Source of the DNA: Exophiala sp. HKRS030
Lineage: Eukaryota; Ascomycota; Eurotiomycetes; Chaetothyriales; Herpotrichiellaceae
Assembly: GCA_023897205.1 (NCBI GenBank)
Contig: JAHWDD010000001.1
Span: 5,642,001-5,706,000, forward strand
Reading direction: 5' to 3'
Length of the DNA: 64,000 nt
In this document: piece by piece, positions 33,184 through 44,862 of the stretch
Layout: the number at the start of each line of letters is the position of its first letter
Position numbering within the stretch: position 1 is the stretch's first letter
Notes under the pieces: model-generated
Databases searched by the model: none
Seen by the model: the letters and a program-made list of their open reading frames with translations, nothing else
What the model was told of the DNA's origin: nothing
Position numbers and translations under genes: made by a program

Positions 33184-34044
33184 TGCATGAAGTGTGTTAC
33201 CGTTCAGATGTATGCGCTTGCTGAACAAGTAAGAAGAATACTCAAACAGCTCAAGAAGAAGTAGCGGAACTAGTTGAAATCCTTTTTGTCTCCCGGCTAA
33301 ACTTGCTCACACTTTTTTCGTAGGATTAATACAAATCCGCCTTCTGTAAGCGCTCAACCTTGTGTTAGCAGGGTTGAACGTGGGCATACTCCGTATCAAA
33401 CCATAGTTGTCTGTACTCGTAAGCACGACAGGCCTGACACACGTAGAAGGGGCCAGGGGCGGTCCAAGCCTAAGATTGTGGCTCGAGTCTGTGAACAGCG
33501 TGATATCTCCAAGCCCCAGAGTCTTGAGTCCAGTGGTCAGTATCAGCCATACCATGTCTTGATCTTTGACCCGTGTCCCCGTGTCTGTAACAGTTAGATC
33601 AATACTAATGGAATTGCAGCGATTGTGAACTGGTCTTTGTAGACTGAGATTTTCGCTTTGGGCTTAGAGGAGGGATAGAGGCGCAGTCTCGAAACAGCCT
33701 GAGGCTAGCGGAAGACCTCAGATGCCTATTGGCGAGATTCGTCAAGGGCGCTTTGTCCCTGTGAAACACGTAATGCTCGGCCACCCATTTAGGTGTGAGT
33801 CCGAGTATCCGTCTCCCTGCGCCATCACATTTACTGGGTATCAGCCAGTACCCGGTAGCTAAGGCGCATTCATTAGGCCCCAACCCGCCATCATTCGAGC
33901 CGGGAAGCCGGTCGTCACTCCATTGAGCGTTGCCTGCACATCATCATAAAGAACGTCTCATCTCACCTTCTCTTTCCTCCAAACCCTCATTTCTTTGTAC
34001 CTATCCATTCACTTCAAACCTGGCAATCAGTCTACACCATACCA
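33184..34044. other. Intergenic, 861 bp
   Basis: This is the 3' flank of the phosphatase-like gene and promoter of the multipass protein. One TACTCCGTA lies at 33387-33395. The plus strand becomes C/T-rich just before 34045 (33940-34030), as is common ahead of fungal start codons. Confidence 0.45.
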
Positions 34045-35304
34045 ATGACTCTCACATCGCATTTTGTCCGTCGCGGCATGGAGGCTGCCCATGGGGGTAT
34101 GCATGGGATGATGGCCGCCGCAGACGACAGCCAGCATGGTGATGGAAAGCCACCTCAAGTCCCTCCAGTCTCCGGCCTCGTCTTCTTTCTCAGTGGTTTT
34201 GCCGTCGTCCTCTTCATGTTTACGGTAAGAAGCGATAGACTATTTCCTGACAACTTTGTACTAATTCTTACCTAGATCATCTACACCTATGGTCACATTC
34301 TCCCAACCCTGTGCATGATCGAATCGCCCGAGACCGAAGCCTACGTCCCGGTCGATACTATGGAGCCAACCAATCCTCCCGCATACTCTGAGTCCGCTGC
34401 TCCAAAGCCCACGGATGAAGAAGACGGGGACATGCTCTTGGTCCGCAACAAACCGGTGACGGCGTCCATCCGGGCAACGATACTTCACCTTCGAGCACGA
34501 GCTGGTTACTGGTCACGACTCCGTGGTCTGTCAATGTTCCTCGCCTGGAACATTCTCAGCGGCATCATTCTTTCCATCTTTGTTACTATCATTGGAACTG
34601 CATTCGGCGGTCGACTCAGGATTGCTTTCGGCAGTCGACTCGGAATTGCTTTCGCCACCATTGCTGTCGAGACGATACTGTCAACTTTCCACATGGGCTG
34701 GATACATATCGTCATTTCGGAGCCCAACCCAAAACGATGGTACCAACGAATCCCATCATTCAAGACCTGGCCAAAGATTGCGCCTGCTGTTGCTCTGTGG
34801 GCCACTGCCAATCAAGTGGTCGCCATCTTGCCTATGCTGGTCTGCGGCAGTTTCGGCTCTCTCAAGCACATGGACAACCCCGACTATACACCCGACAAGA
34901 AAGATCTCTACGCGGTGGGCGCACAGGGCATCATGGGCATGTTCCTTAGCGTCCTTCTGTTCATTCTCCTACAGATCCCTGCCAGCGTGACCATGGTCAG
35001 AGTAGCTGCGTCAATGCTGCCAGAGGAAGACGAAACAATTGTCCCATTCGACAGAACCTTTGGTGGCAAGACGACGCCCACGATCCTTGGCGGTCAAGGC
35101 AAGATTGGTCTTGTCGAGGCATGGAGAAGCTTTGCCTGGGCCAGCCGGATTCGTTTGGTCAAACTCATGATCAAGGTGGCGTTGATCGTGATGGCCTGCT
35201 GGTTTTTCTTCACAATGGTCCTTGTTGCCGAAGCGCACCTCTTGTTTGGTGACAAACTCGGAGAGATGATGAAGGCGATGCATGGAGCCGTTCGACACCA
35301 TTAA
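34045..35304 (+). CDS. Conserved fungal multipass membrane protein
   Basis: Exons 34045..34224 and 34276..35304, with a 51-bp intron ending CCTAG, give 402 residues. The first segment (GLVFFLSGFAVVLFMF) is joined directly to IIYTYGHILPTLCMIE, making one membrane span. An acidic, proline-rich loop follows, then spans around SMFLAWNILSGIILSIF, ALWATANQVVAILPML, GIMGMFLSVLLFILLQIP and LIKVALIVMACWFFFTMVLV. The motif VPFDRTFGGK near the C-terminus is characteristic of an ascomycete-wide family. Some databases misleadingly label it ubiquitin-conjugating; I see no UBC fold. Function is unknown. A 24-bp imperfect tandem duplication (34606-34653) doubles the peptide GRLRIAF/SRLGIAF in a membrane-proximal region. 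Confidence 0.75.
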
Positions 35305-36131
35305 GTACAGTGTGTTGTAGCATTCACGAGTGCACCATTCGGGTACGCACCGCTGACTCTGGACAATCTCTGATCATTGTACATTATGCTCGATACGAGT
35401 AGATAGTTGCAGATGGCGTTAGGTGGAGGCTGGACAATGGGCAATCATCTTCAAAAGCGTATTTTTGATATATACACACATGCAGTGACTGACCTTACAT
35501 GACCTTTGTCTGCCAAATCTACAGTATTGTGCGTGACCGAACTGTTGCCGGCTTGGTGGAAGAAAACAATTGCCCTCCGGTGGACTCGTTCCGAACAAGG
35601 TCCGTTGGTGCGAAAACTGGCCGGAGTCTCCAGATACTCCATGTGCTGCGTCCGAGCCTCGGTTGTTACTTTCTCATGCTACAAGGGGGAAAGTTACCGC
35701 CTTCTGGAGGATCTTGGGGCCAGCCAGCAGATGCATGTTGCCGTCACTCGTGTGTCTCCAAGTCAAATAAAATAGAAAATCTTTCTGCAGCATCTCTTTC
35801 TCTCGTGGTAGACAAAAGACTTGAGACAATATTGTCTGTTCTTCAAAGGTCTGCTCGAACCATGATATCAATTGGTCCCTAAACGAATCCTCCCTCTGTC
35901 TCCTCCCAACCACCACGCGCGTCTAGCATCTGCCCCTCCTCTTGGGAGCTTCTCGGCGGCGCTCTGTTGATCACTTTTTTTTATCTTGTCCATCCGTCCG
36001 CTGGTCGCGCTGCGCTCCCGGAGTCGCACACAAAATCTTGGAAATACCCACGGTGGTTACCGCACACCACTATTCTTGAGCTCGAGCCCTTTTTCATTGA
36101 CCTCCAAAATCCCATTTACCTGTTTACTACC
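35305..36131. promoter_or_regulatory. Promoter region of the carnitine carrier, C/T-rich
   Basis: This 827-bp spacer between two plus-strand genes has a CCTCGG (FarA/CTF1-type core) at 35657-35662, about 470 bp before the carrier ATG. A strongly pyrimidine-rich block near 35885-35945 lies close to the likely transcription start. The in-frame codons upstream of 36132 are taken as 5' leader because the carrier family starts at the later Met. Confidence 0.5.
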
Positions 36132-37121
36132 ATGGCCCCTGCGACGATACCCACGTCGGTGGACGAGCTCCCGACGAAAGAAGAGCTGAAGGAGGAGGTC
36201 AAGGAGAAAGCAAAGGGTGCCGTGTCGGGCCTGAGGTCTCTCGCCGCTGGTGGTGTCGGAGGCATCTGCGCCGTGATCGTGGGCCACCCCTTTGACCTGG
36301 TCAAGGTGCGACTTCAGACGGCAGAGAAGGGAGTCTACAGCGGAGCGATGGACGTGGTCAGGAAGACGGTCGCCCGGGAAGGTCTCGCGCGGGGTCTCTA
36401 CGCCGGTGTATCTGCGCCCTTGGTCGGCGTCACGCCCATGTTCGCCGTCAGCTTTTGGGGCTACGACATGGGCAAGAGGTTGGTCGACACCTTCAGCACG
36501 GTCCCCGTCGTCAACAACACCCGGCAATACAGCATCGGCCAGGTGTCGGCGGCCGGCTTCTTCTCCGCCATCCCCATGACCTTGATCACCGCCCCCTTTG
36601 AGCGGGTGAAGGTGCTCTTGCAGATCCAGGGCCAGAAACAACTCGCTCCCGGCGAGAAACCAAAGTACAGCGGCGGCGTCGATGTCGTGAGACAACTGTA
36701 CAAGGAAGGTGGCATCCGCTCCGTGTTTCGAGGAAGCGCCATGACCCTGGCCCGTGACGGACCTGGCTCGGCGGCCTACTTTGCGGTGTACGAGTACGTC
36801 AAGCGCAGTCTCAGCCCGAAGGACGAGAACGGAAACGCCACGGGCGAGCTCAGTCTACCCGCCGTCATGACCGCGGGTGGTGCGGCGGGCGTGGCCATGT
36901 GGATTCCAGTCTTCCCCGTCGACACCATCAAGTCCAGGATACAGACCGCGGAAGGGCGGCCGACGATAAGTGGTGTCATTTCGGGAGTGTACAGGAGCGG
37001 AGGTGTCAAGGCTTTCTTCCCAGGGTTCGGACCTGCTTTGGCCAGAGCGGTGCCGGCCAACGCGGCGACCTTTGTGGGAGTGGAATTGGCTCACAAGGCC
37101 ATGAACCAGATGTTTGGTTGA
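36132..37121 (+). CDS. acuH: Mitochondrial carnitine/acylcarnitine carrier
   Basis: A single exon of 329 residues in the mitochondrial carrier family. Three repeats are present, each with the Px[DE]xx[KR] signature: HPFDLVKVR (52-60), APFERVKVLLQIQGQ and FPVDTIKSRIQT. Six spans and the GHPFDLVKVRLQT plus APFERVKVLLQ combination are those of the carnitine:acylcarnitine exchanger (AcuH in Aspergillus nidulans, Crc1 in yeast). It moves acetyl- and acylcarnitine made in peroxisomes and cytosol across the inner mitochondrial membrane, so it is needed for growth on fatty acids and acetate. The Met at 36132 gives the family-like N-terminus with a charged, Glu/Lys-rich leader. It shares physiology, though not adjacency, with the peroxisomal CoA ligase at 26197 and the FarA-type regulator at 58307. 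Confidence 0.9.
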   Translation: MAPATIPTSVDELPTKEELKEEVKEKAKGAVSGLRSLAAGGVGGICAVIVGHPFDLVKVRLQTAEKGVYSGAMDVVRKTVAREGLARGLYAGVSAPLVGVTPMFAVSFWGYDMGKRLVDTFSTVPVVNNTRQYSIGQVSAAGFFSAIPMTLITAPFERVKVLLQIQGQKQLAPGEKPKYSGGVDVVRQLYKEGGIRSVFRGSAMTLARDGPGSAAYFAVYEYVKRSLSPKDENGNATGELSLPAVMTAGGAAGVAMWIPVFPVDTIKSRIQTAEGRPTISGVISGVYRSGGVKAFFPGFGPALARAVPANAATFVGVELAHKAMNQMFG

Positions 37122-37656
37122 TCGGGTGTGGGTGTACCCGACCTTGACATGAGGTCTATATTTTCTTTATCAAAAGGCAAAGCGAAAATTTTCTCGAAAC
37201 AAAGATGGAGAACTTTTCTTACACAGTACTCCGGGTTGTCAAAAGGTAGCTAGCTAGTTCAGCTATTTTTGCATTTGCAGGGCGCTCGGTCATGAAACTA
37301 TGTAGTGTGCAGTATACGGAGTATATACATGTAGATTGCAAGCAGGTTATAGAATGTTGACCCGGGTGTAGTCTACAACTCAGACAACTGAAAAAACGAG
37401 ATAAACTGGTGATTGTGTATTCGTCTGTTCTGGTAGAACGAGGATTTGAATGGTCAACATCCGACCGAGCGCAGCTGCGGAGTTGACGGACCCTGGCATT
37501 AAACCACCACCTTTGAACCCCGGAGTACCAACTACCACGACTTCTTTACTCGTAGACTTTACTTTTGGACCACGGTATCGAAAGCCTTACGCGACGGCAC
37601 AACGCAGGCACCGTTGGCATTGATCTTTGTGTTTTTCCAAAAGTCTTGTCATCATC
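37122..37656. other. Intergenic, 535 bp
   Basis: This is the 3' flank of the carnitine carrier and promoter of the AP-2 sigma gene. TACGGAGTA lies at 37315-37323. Confidence 0.45.
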
Positions 37657-38286
37657 ATGGTCCTATCTTTCATCCTGGTCCAAAACCGTCAAGGCAAGAC
37701 TCGACTCGCCAAATGGTACGCGCCGTACACGGATGAAGAAAAGGTCAAGTTAAAGGGAGAGGTACGCAGTCACAACTCCAGTCACTCAATCACTCTCTTT
37801 CTTCCCTGCGTCCTTCGCTCCCTCGTCTATTCATCCGTGCGTACCTACCATAGAGCTGACGAGATCCCTCCTTGTTTGAATCATCGACAGGTCCACCGTC
37901 TGATTGCCCCCCGAGACCAAAAGTACCAGTCCAACTTTGTCGAATTCCGCAGCGCACCCAGCAGCAGTTCTTCTTCCTCGGGTGGCCACCAACCCTTGGT
38001 CCGGCAGAACCTGTCGTCCACGAAGATCGTCTACCGACGGTACGCCGGGTTGTTCTTCTGCGTGTGCGTCGACGCCAACGACAACGAACTGGCCTACCTC
38101 GAGGCCATTCATTTCTTCGTGGAGGTCCTGGACCAGTTCTTTGGGAACGTCTGCGAGTTGGACCTGGTCTTCAACTTTTACAAGGTCTACGCCATCCTGG
38201 ACGAGGTCTTTTTGGCCGGGGAGATTGAAGAGACGAGCAAACAGGTCGTGTTGACCAGACTGGAACACTTGGACAAGTTGGAGTGA
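37657..38286 (+). CDS. aps2: AP-2 complex sigma subunit
   Basis: Exons 37657..37761 and 37891..38286, with a 129-bp intron, give 166 residues. It aligns along its length with the sigma-2 small chain of the AP-2 clathrin adaptor: [20 protein letters not shown] at the start, then [58 protein letters not shown] and a LxxLE-type end. The protein is part of the heterotetramer that binds dileucine cargo and PI(4,5)P2 at sites of endocytosis. Sigma-2 is normally about 142 residues; here a Ser-rich insertion (around [12 protein letters not shown] to LSSTK) follows NFVEFRS. The gene is convergent with IST1. Confidence 0.9.
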   Translation: MVLSFILVQNRQGKTRLAKWYAPYTDEEKVKLKGEVRSHNSSHSITLFLPCVLRSLVYSSVRTYHRADEIPPCLNHRQVHRLIAPRDQKYQSNFVEFRSAPSSSSSSSGGHQPLVRQNLSSTKIVYRRYAGLFFCVCVDANDNELAYLEAIHFFVEVLDQFFGNVCELDLVFNFYKVYAILDEVFLAGEIEETSKQVVLTRLEHLDKLE

Positions 38287-39158
38287 GACTTCTCTTTTTT
38301 CTCTACGAGATGAAATCCCGGATCACAACAAAATATGATATGATATGATCAGGGGGTCGCCAGGATCGACAGTACGAGACCGGTACAGTACAACAGGAAT
38401 AAAGGCACTCTTACTCTGTTGGGACCCCGGACAACTATTTCTTACGCCTCTCACGACACCAAAACATTTCTGCCTCTCGGACCACGGTTTTCCTGACATG
38501 AGCTGTCTGAAACCAGTCCGATCTTGGGATGCGACGGGAAAGCGATTCATCAGCATCAGAACAAGACTGGAAAAGAGGGGCCCCACGGCTGTTCTGTTAG
38601 ACTGACAAAAGGAGAATGTTATGCCGACGGACGCAGTACAAGGTGTTATGACAAGCCGCTCGAGCTGTACTCCCGTACACACCATCACTACCAGGGCCCT
38701 TTTGCAGACGAAATCCGCCAGACCACGTACACTACGGTATCTGATGAGCTGGTTCAGGAGAGGTCCCACCTCACCGCCATGGAGGAATGATCGGAGGATA
38801 TCCGTACCGTGGTGCTCCATCAGCGGATGGACATGGCAGGAATCCAACACCACCATCGTCCAAGCCTTTATCGTCTTCGGTGCCCAAAGCCCGAGACATA
38901 TGGACGCAACGCGATTCACAGACAGAACCATGAAGAAGCACATGCTGTATGCTACTCCCTCCGGGCACCTACAACATAAAGGCTACACAAGGGAAAAATA
39001 CAGAGTAACCTGAATACATTCATCGAGCATGATCCCCCGCCTTGTAGATCTTAGAGATGTTGAGATGTTTCTTAGTGTTCGTAATTTCCTCATCATAACA
39101 GATATTCATATTCGTTAAAAAAACCACTTCGATCAAAGTCCATTGTGAAATCCCCCAA
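38287..39158. other. Convergent intergenic spacer, 872 bp
   Basis: This spacer separates the 3' ends of the AP-2 sigma and IST1 genes. A short TATGA repeat (ATATGATATGATATGAT) lies at about 38331-38348. Several short frames overlap here on both strands without recognisable motifs. Confidence 0.45.
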
Positions 39159-40339
39159 TCACCGTTTCAACGCCTGGAACCTCTTTGCCAGATCATCAAC
39201 CGTAGGGACTTTACCAGGGACAGGTCCAGTAGGAATAGACCCTCCCCCACTCGTCGTGGAAGTCGTCTTGCCTTTGTTCGTCGTCGTCGCCGGTCTACCT
39301 CTGCTGGTGATATTGTTGTTTTTGTTACTATTACCGTTATCCTTTCCTATCTCCCCACCGCCGGGTAACCTGACTTTCGGGCTCGGATTGTCCGACCTGG
39401 GTGCCGGAGGGGCCACGGAGACGGGACTTTTGGCGCCTCCTGGAGCCAGACTCGAAGGTGGAGTGGCGTTTTGCAAGGAACCGATGTCGATCTTGTTTGG
39501 TGGTTTCTGGGGCGTCGAAGGCGGGGGTTGTCGTTGTTGTTGGGCACCGAACCCGTCGGCCAGGATCGGGGTTTCCTTCATTCCTCCTCCCACTCCACCG
39601 TCATCGTCGCCGTCGTCGTCGGCCTGTTCTTCTCGATCAACCTCCCTGCCCAGTTCGTCCAGGTCTTCGGTCTCGCGGCGAGGAGGCCAATCCACGCCGT
39701 AGGCCCGGGCTATCTCCTCCAGGTAGGCCTGGACAAGCTTTTGGCTGGGCGGGTCGACTTTCAGCTTCTCACTGACCCGGGCCGGCACGACGCCGTCGGT
39801 GTTGTCGTTGGCCCTGACCGCGAATTCCTTGCCGAACCTCTCGACGAGCATGTTCCGCACGATGCCCAGTTCGCGCACGTCCCGGGCCAGTCGGGGTGCG
39901 GCGTAGATGATGCTCGCCGCGGCTTCCTCCAGGCCCGTGTTGTTGTTGTTGTTGTTGTTGTTGTTGCTGCTGCCCTCGTCCCCGGCGAGGCCTTCTTTTA
40001 TATTCTTGTCCCGAACATCCAGCAGTCCCGCGCGCGCCAGGAGCAACTCGGCGTACAGTTCCAAAATCTCCATCAGTTCCACGGTGATGTCGGTGTGGAT
40101 GATGTTTTCGACCCGGATCCGCGCGGAGGCTTCGCGCGACTGGGACAGCAAGTCGGCCATCTCTCGACGAGCCGCGATCGACAACGCCGTGTCCTTCTTT
40201 TGGGCATTCCGGAGTCTCGGGATCAACAGTCGGAGGGTGGATTTCAGTTTTACCTTGTTGAGACTCTGTCAGATGATGACGTGGGTGTGGTAGAGAGGGG
40301 GACAAATAAACGTACTGTCTGAGGTGATGCCGCTGGCAT
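39159..40339 (-). CDS. IST1-like regulator of Vps4 in the ESCRT-III pathway
   Basis: Exon 1 (40339..40316) codes for eight residues and exon 2 is 40253..39159, with a 62-bp GT-AG intron between. The product is 372 residues. The N-terminal IST1 (DUF292) helical domain is clear: VKLKSTLRLLIPRLRNAQKKDTAL, then EMADLL, ARIRVENIIHTDITVELMEILELYAELLLAR, IIYAAPRLARDVRELGIVRNMLVERFG and VSEKLKVDPPSQKLVQAYLEEIARAYGVDW. A long disordered, Pro/Asn/Gly-rich linker follows. The last residues (VDDLAKRFQALKR) fit a MIT-interacting motif of the kind that binds Vps4. An Asn run at about 39943-39969 interrupts the helical domain. IST1 recruits and regulates Vps4 at multivesicular bodies. Confidence 0.87.
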
Positions 40340-41658
40340 CTTTGAGGTTGTATTTTTTCTTTGCCGTTTGCGTATGTACTACTCGTAGATGTTGTAAACG
40401 GACGGGGGTTGATGTCGAGATGAAGGGAGGAGGAAGGGAGGAAGCGTGCGGAAGAGGCCAGAGGTGGGAGGGAGACACAATCAGCGATTCTATTTCCCGA
40501 GGGCGAGAGTTGTGAGGATTGCCGGGGGGGAGGGTACAGATGGTGCGTCCGAAAGAATGATTGGTTTGAAGGGGTTCTTGGTTCGTGTTCCAAGCAAAAG
40601 GCAGGACTCTATGTTGAGTAGTATGTCGTTCTATGTCGAAGGCTGAGATGTTTCTGCGGGCACAGAATAACGCAGCTTGTGAGTCGAGGAGGACGAAGTG
40701 GAGGGGTTGGAAAAGGTGATGATCGCCCGCCAAACCCCGGACACGGACATAATTTCCTCCGCCACATACAGCATGAGGCTTCAAGAATACCTACACTCAC
40801 TACGACTATAGATGGTAACAGGACTGAATTTTACCTTGATGAAGTCTACAAATGCCGAAGGGTATGAAGCCTAACGACATCCACAGTCGGTAAGCTGGAC
40901 TCCGTAATTTTCTAAAAAGTATTGCAATATTTTACATTACAATTCAACTACCTTAGCTAAAAGTACTCGTAGTGTACTGTCTGTATATATATATATACTC
41001 CATATGTACCCTCCCTCAAAACGTGCCTACTATCACTCACTTCTTGTCATCTCTCCTCCAAAATAAAACCCAAACGTGGATATCGTTAGGAAACCAAAAA
41101 CAGAATCCAACAAGGCCTTCAAACAACATACATGAACCCTCCTCCTCACCGGGGGGGACAAATACTCCGGGGTACATCAACAGGAAAAAATTCCCCTCCT
41201 CTGGCTCGAATTTCCCCTATGTAGTCGACTTTTTATCCACAAGAATAATCAAAGATGAGTGTGTGCGGGTGGATGTGGAATGAAAATGACCATGTGCTCG
41301 AACAAAAACATAAACTTCTGTAGCCGGCATTACCAGAATGGGTTTCCTCTCTCCTGAACAGAGGAAACAAAAGGTTGGCTGGTTGTTATTTCCAAAAAGG
41401 CAACAATATCTCCAACAACAAAATGGGTATCGACGTTTGTAAAAGTTGAAAACAAAAAAAAACATCGGTTCCCAAAAGGTGGTCCAGCCCGACATAGATA
41501 TCGATATTGATAGCTACTCCTCTCCGTACACATCGGAGTATAACCAAAAGTGTTCACTTTGCAAGTCCAGCTGCGCTAGAGGCGGCTCCGAGAACCACAT
41601 TACTGCTCGGAATACAAACGCCTCTTCTGCAAACAACACGGTGTGGGTTAACAGAGCT
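40340..41658. other. Intergenic, about 1.3 kb
   Basis: This is the promoter of IST1 and the 3' flank of the SUN-family gene (both on -). It holds an alternating (TA)n tract at about 40985-40997 and a near-copy GACTCCGTA around 40896. No gene was recognised. Confidence 0.45.
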
Positions 41659-43211
41659 TTACAATGCTGCCACGGCGTAAAAGGCCAGAGCGGAGAGTAG
41701 GCCAACAACAGAAGAAATCTGGATTGACGAGGCAGCTCCGGTTGCTGATAGCACCGAAGGTTGAGCTGACGAGCTGGGTCCGGCGGGAGTGGCGGTGGCT
41801 TCGGCGGAGCTGTGGCCATGGCTCCCCGTCGGCGTTGTTGAGTTGAACATGGAATAGTAGGGCGAGTGCGTCGGCGCTCTGGAGTGCCAGGTGCTGCTGG
41901 CAGACGTCGAGGCCCGGGCGTTCGTCGAGCTTGTGGTGGTAGAGGACGATGTCCAGGCGCTGGTAGTGCTAGATTCCGAGGTTGTGGTGCTGGATGATGT
42001 CGAGCTGCTAGTCGTTGTTGCCGCAACGCTGGTCGACTGGTAGAACTGACCACCCTTGTTCCAGCCACTTGAAGGGCCCCCGCTGTTGCTGCTGCTGCTG
42101 CTGCTACTGCCGCCGCTGTTGTTGTCGGTCTGCGAACCTCCCGTGTTGAATACGACAAAGTTTGCGGTTGCTCCCTGGTCTACGGTGACCACGCAAAATG
42201 CGCCACCACCGGCGCCATCGGTGGCACTGCCGATCATCTGGTTGACCTGGTTCTGGCTAGGATCAATCGAGCAGGGAAGGCCGTGGCAGCCGCCATTGGG
42301 ACAATCGATCTTTACACCCCAGTCTGGCATGTTATTGCGGAAAGGTGTGGCCGGCTCGAGATAGATCGGGTTCCACCCCAGCTTGATAAATGTGTTTCCA
42401 GAATTATCGACATTGGCACCAGCCACGTAGGGGGACCAGTTACCGAAAGGGTTGGCGTGCGTACCCCAGACACAGGCCGTGTCAGTGTCGATTCCAGGAG
42501 GATTGATGTAGTAGTGAGCTGCAGTCCCACACCAGTAGTTGGTGCCCGGAACAGCGAGAGTGGCAAAATCGGTCACGGAAGTTGGGATAAGCATGGCTTC
42601 ATTGCCAGGAAGCACGGTCTGACAGAAAGATACGACACCGCCCGCGTTGTTCTGTACACCAATGTTGGTGGCGGTAGATTGGCAATATGGTTTGTCTGGG
42701 AAGGGCTTCTGAATGTTGCCATTGTCGTCGCAATACAAACCGCCGTTCTGTTTGAGATTAGCTCAATGCACCCAGGTATCTTGAGCGGCCTACTGACCAT
42801 TGACTTTGGATACGAATATGATGTCGCACTGGGATCCCACTGCATCATAACTTGACCTGGTGGGCAAGCGTATGGACAGTAGTTTCCAGGCGTACAAGGC
42901 TGGTTAGGGCTCATAGCCCACCCTGCATTCTGTTCTCCTGGAGTCACTGCGACCAAACCAGCATCTGTGGGAAAGGCGCATTGTCCACCTCGCTTCTCAA
43001 TCGGTGCCTTGGATGTTGTCTCCGCGGTCGACCTCAGTTCAACACCGTGTGCGCCATTCTCAGCGGTTGATCGCGCATCCAACTGGCGGTTGGCGCGGTG
43101 TCGTTTGTGAAGCGATTCGAGATGATCGTGAACACCATGCTTTGCGCTGACCACGGAAGCCGTGAGAAGCAGCAGCGCCGTTGCGCTCGACGTGAAGGTT
43201 CGTTTGCGCAT
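41659..43211 (-). CDS. SUN-family (Adg3/group II type) cell-wall protein with GPI anchor
   Basis: Exons 43211..42798 and 42747..41659 on the minus strand, with a 50-bp intron, give 500 residues. A signal peptide (TFTSSATALLLLTASVVSA) is followed by a short pro-region ending in a dibasic Lys-Arg (IEKRGGQ). The SUN domain itself is complete: CAFPTDAGLVAVTPG, GWAMSPNQPCTPGNYCPYACPPGQVMMQWDP, SM joined to NGGLYCDDNGNIQKPFPDKPYC, and GVKIDCPNGGCHGLPCSID. A Ser/Thr-rich stalk of about 150 residues leads to a hydrophobic C-terminus (SVVGLLSALAFYAVAAL), typical of a GPI signal. Members are glucan-binding or glucan-modifying wall proteins (the family is classed as GH132) that act in septation and wall remodelling. 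Direct catalytic evidence in the family is limited. Confidence 0.87.
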
Positions 43212-44862
43212 TGAGTGAGTGTACCAAGATAATCGACAGAAGTTTTACTGCAAAGTCTCTGAGGGGGCGTGAGTATCGGGTTGGCGATCGCCGTGGTGGA
43301 CTCGGAATGAGCGACTAGGGTCAGTGGTTGTTGTAAAGAACGTGGGTGCTCGCAGAGCAGATTTGCGCAATAGCAAAACACCAGATCGACGACGACAAGT
43401 CCAGCGACGACGAGAGAAACAGAGACACCAGAAAGGAGTGGACGAGTTTTACTCAACTCAAAGAGGTGAAGAGGGTAAAGGAGAGCGCAGATCGAAGGCC
43501 CAAACGAAGCTCGAGTGCAAATTGGCCTGTTGACGAAGGGTAAACCATCGCAAACGGCTTTCGAGCCATGCAAGGCTGGCGCATGTCCAGATCCACTGTT
43601 TATCTCACCGAGGGGGGAGAGTCAGGGATGTCACTCGAGACCGCGCCAAAGCCGCGGCCCGCTTAACCACCGTCAAATTTCGTGCAGCAAATCAGAAATC
43701 GCCCTTACAACAGCTTAAAGCTTGGACGGACCAGCAATGTCCGCTGCAGGCAAATGACAATGGGTACCTCATCTGGGCAGCATAGCTTCAACCGCCGATT
43801 GCGGTGGAGTGCAACTTCGAGCTGCATGGAAATCCTCGTTACTGGGAAGCGCAATCTCGGTGGCACTTCTTGAAGAGTTCGAGTCGTTCCAAGAATTCGA
43901 CGACTTGGTCCTTGCTTGAGAACCAGACCGCTCCAAGGGAATCATGCGATAGTGTCACCGCTGCGGTTGGAATGTCTTCTCGATGCAATCGACTCGACCA
44001 GAGCTTCAGGTCCCAAGATGACACGACGAGCTTGCAAGACCATCAACACTACCGAGGTGAATGGAAGTTTCATGAACCAATCTTGGCCCCCTTGCTGGGG
44101 TCTTGTCCTGGGGATTGTGTTTTGCGTCGCGCCATGGCTAATTCTTAAGGTAGAGCGAGAGGCCGATCATCAACAAGTGGCGACCAACAAGGGGGGAGAT
44201 TGTACTCCATTGTACGAATTTGGCTGGTCCTGGGGAAGAAATTCCGCATAGCAGATCAGGCCAACAGGGTACAGGACATCATTTCTCTGCAGTGCAGTAC
44301 AAAGAACAGAAAAGTCCATGTGAGTACTGATACTCCGTACTCCGTAGTCGTATCGTGGATCAGAAGAAATGACCCAGTCAATAATGTGATGAATTTTAGC
44401 GAACCACTGACATTATTGCTGCAAGATGATAATCATATGATTGTTGACATGCCGGGGTCGCGTAGATTTGATGGCATGAGTTGGCAGAAACTGACAAGCT
44501 CGCACGGCCGGAGTGAAAGGTTGAAGGCGGGAATGCAATCATGATGATGTTTTTCTTCCGTATGGGTGCTTGCAGTGTTTGTGGGTGTGTACGGTGGATG
44601 ATAGTGACGTCGATGGCTGTCAAGTAGATAGCTGAATACTCTGTAGATGAACCGTTCATCTACTCACACTGCAGTTGCTATCATCACTTCGGGTTCCTGT
44701 ACGTACAGCATCTCATTTTATCGATAGTCATATCAACACAGTGTACTCCGTAAAGATCGCAAAGATCGTCTTCAATCGGTTCACGGAGAAACAAGGAACT
44801 ACTAGCTGGGTAAACATTTCGTCATGCGTGCGTGCTTTATGCCAACAACAAATTCATCCTAT
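43212..44862. other. Intergenic, about 1.65 kb
   Basis: This is the 5' flank of the SUN-family gene and the 3' flank of the methyltransferase gene. Overlapping tandem copies of the 9-mer (TACTCCGTACTCCGTA) lie at 44331-44346 and a further TACTCCGTA at 44744-44752. No gene was recognised. Confidence 0.45.

Noticed and set aside
39937..39969. GTT/AAC trinucleotide run as a possible satellite
   Set aside because: It is in frame and codes for an Asn tract in IST1, so it is treated as part of the gene.
39471..40322. Long plus-strand frame (283 codons) opposite the IST1 gene
   Set aside because: It is a mirror of a G/C-biased coding exon; the minus-strand product has a clear IST1 domain and the antisense product has no motif.
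41514..42158. Minus-strand frame of 214 codons rich in Ala/Arg/Pro
   Set aside because: It overlaps the Ser/Thr-rich stalk of the SUN-family gene in another frame and is a by-product of its repetitive codons.
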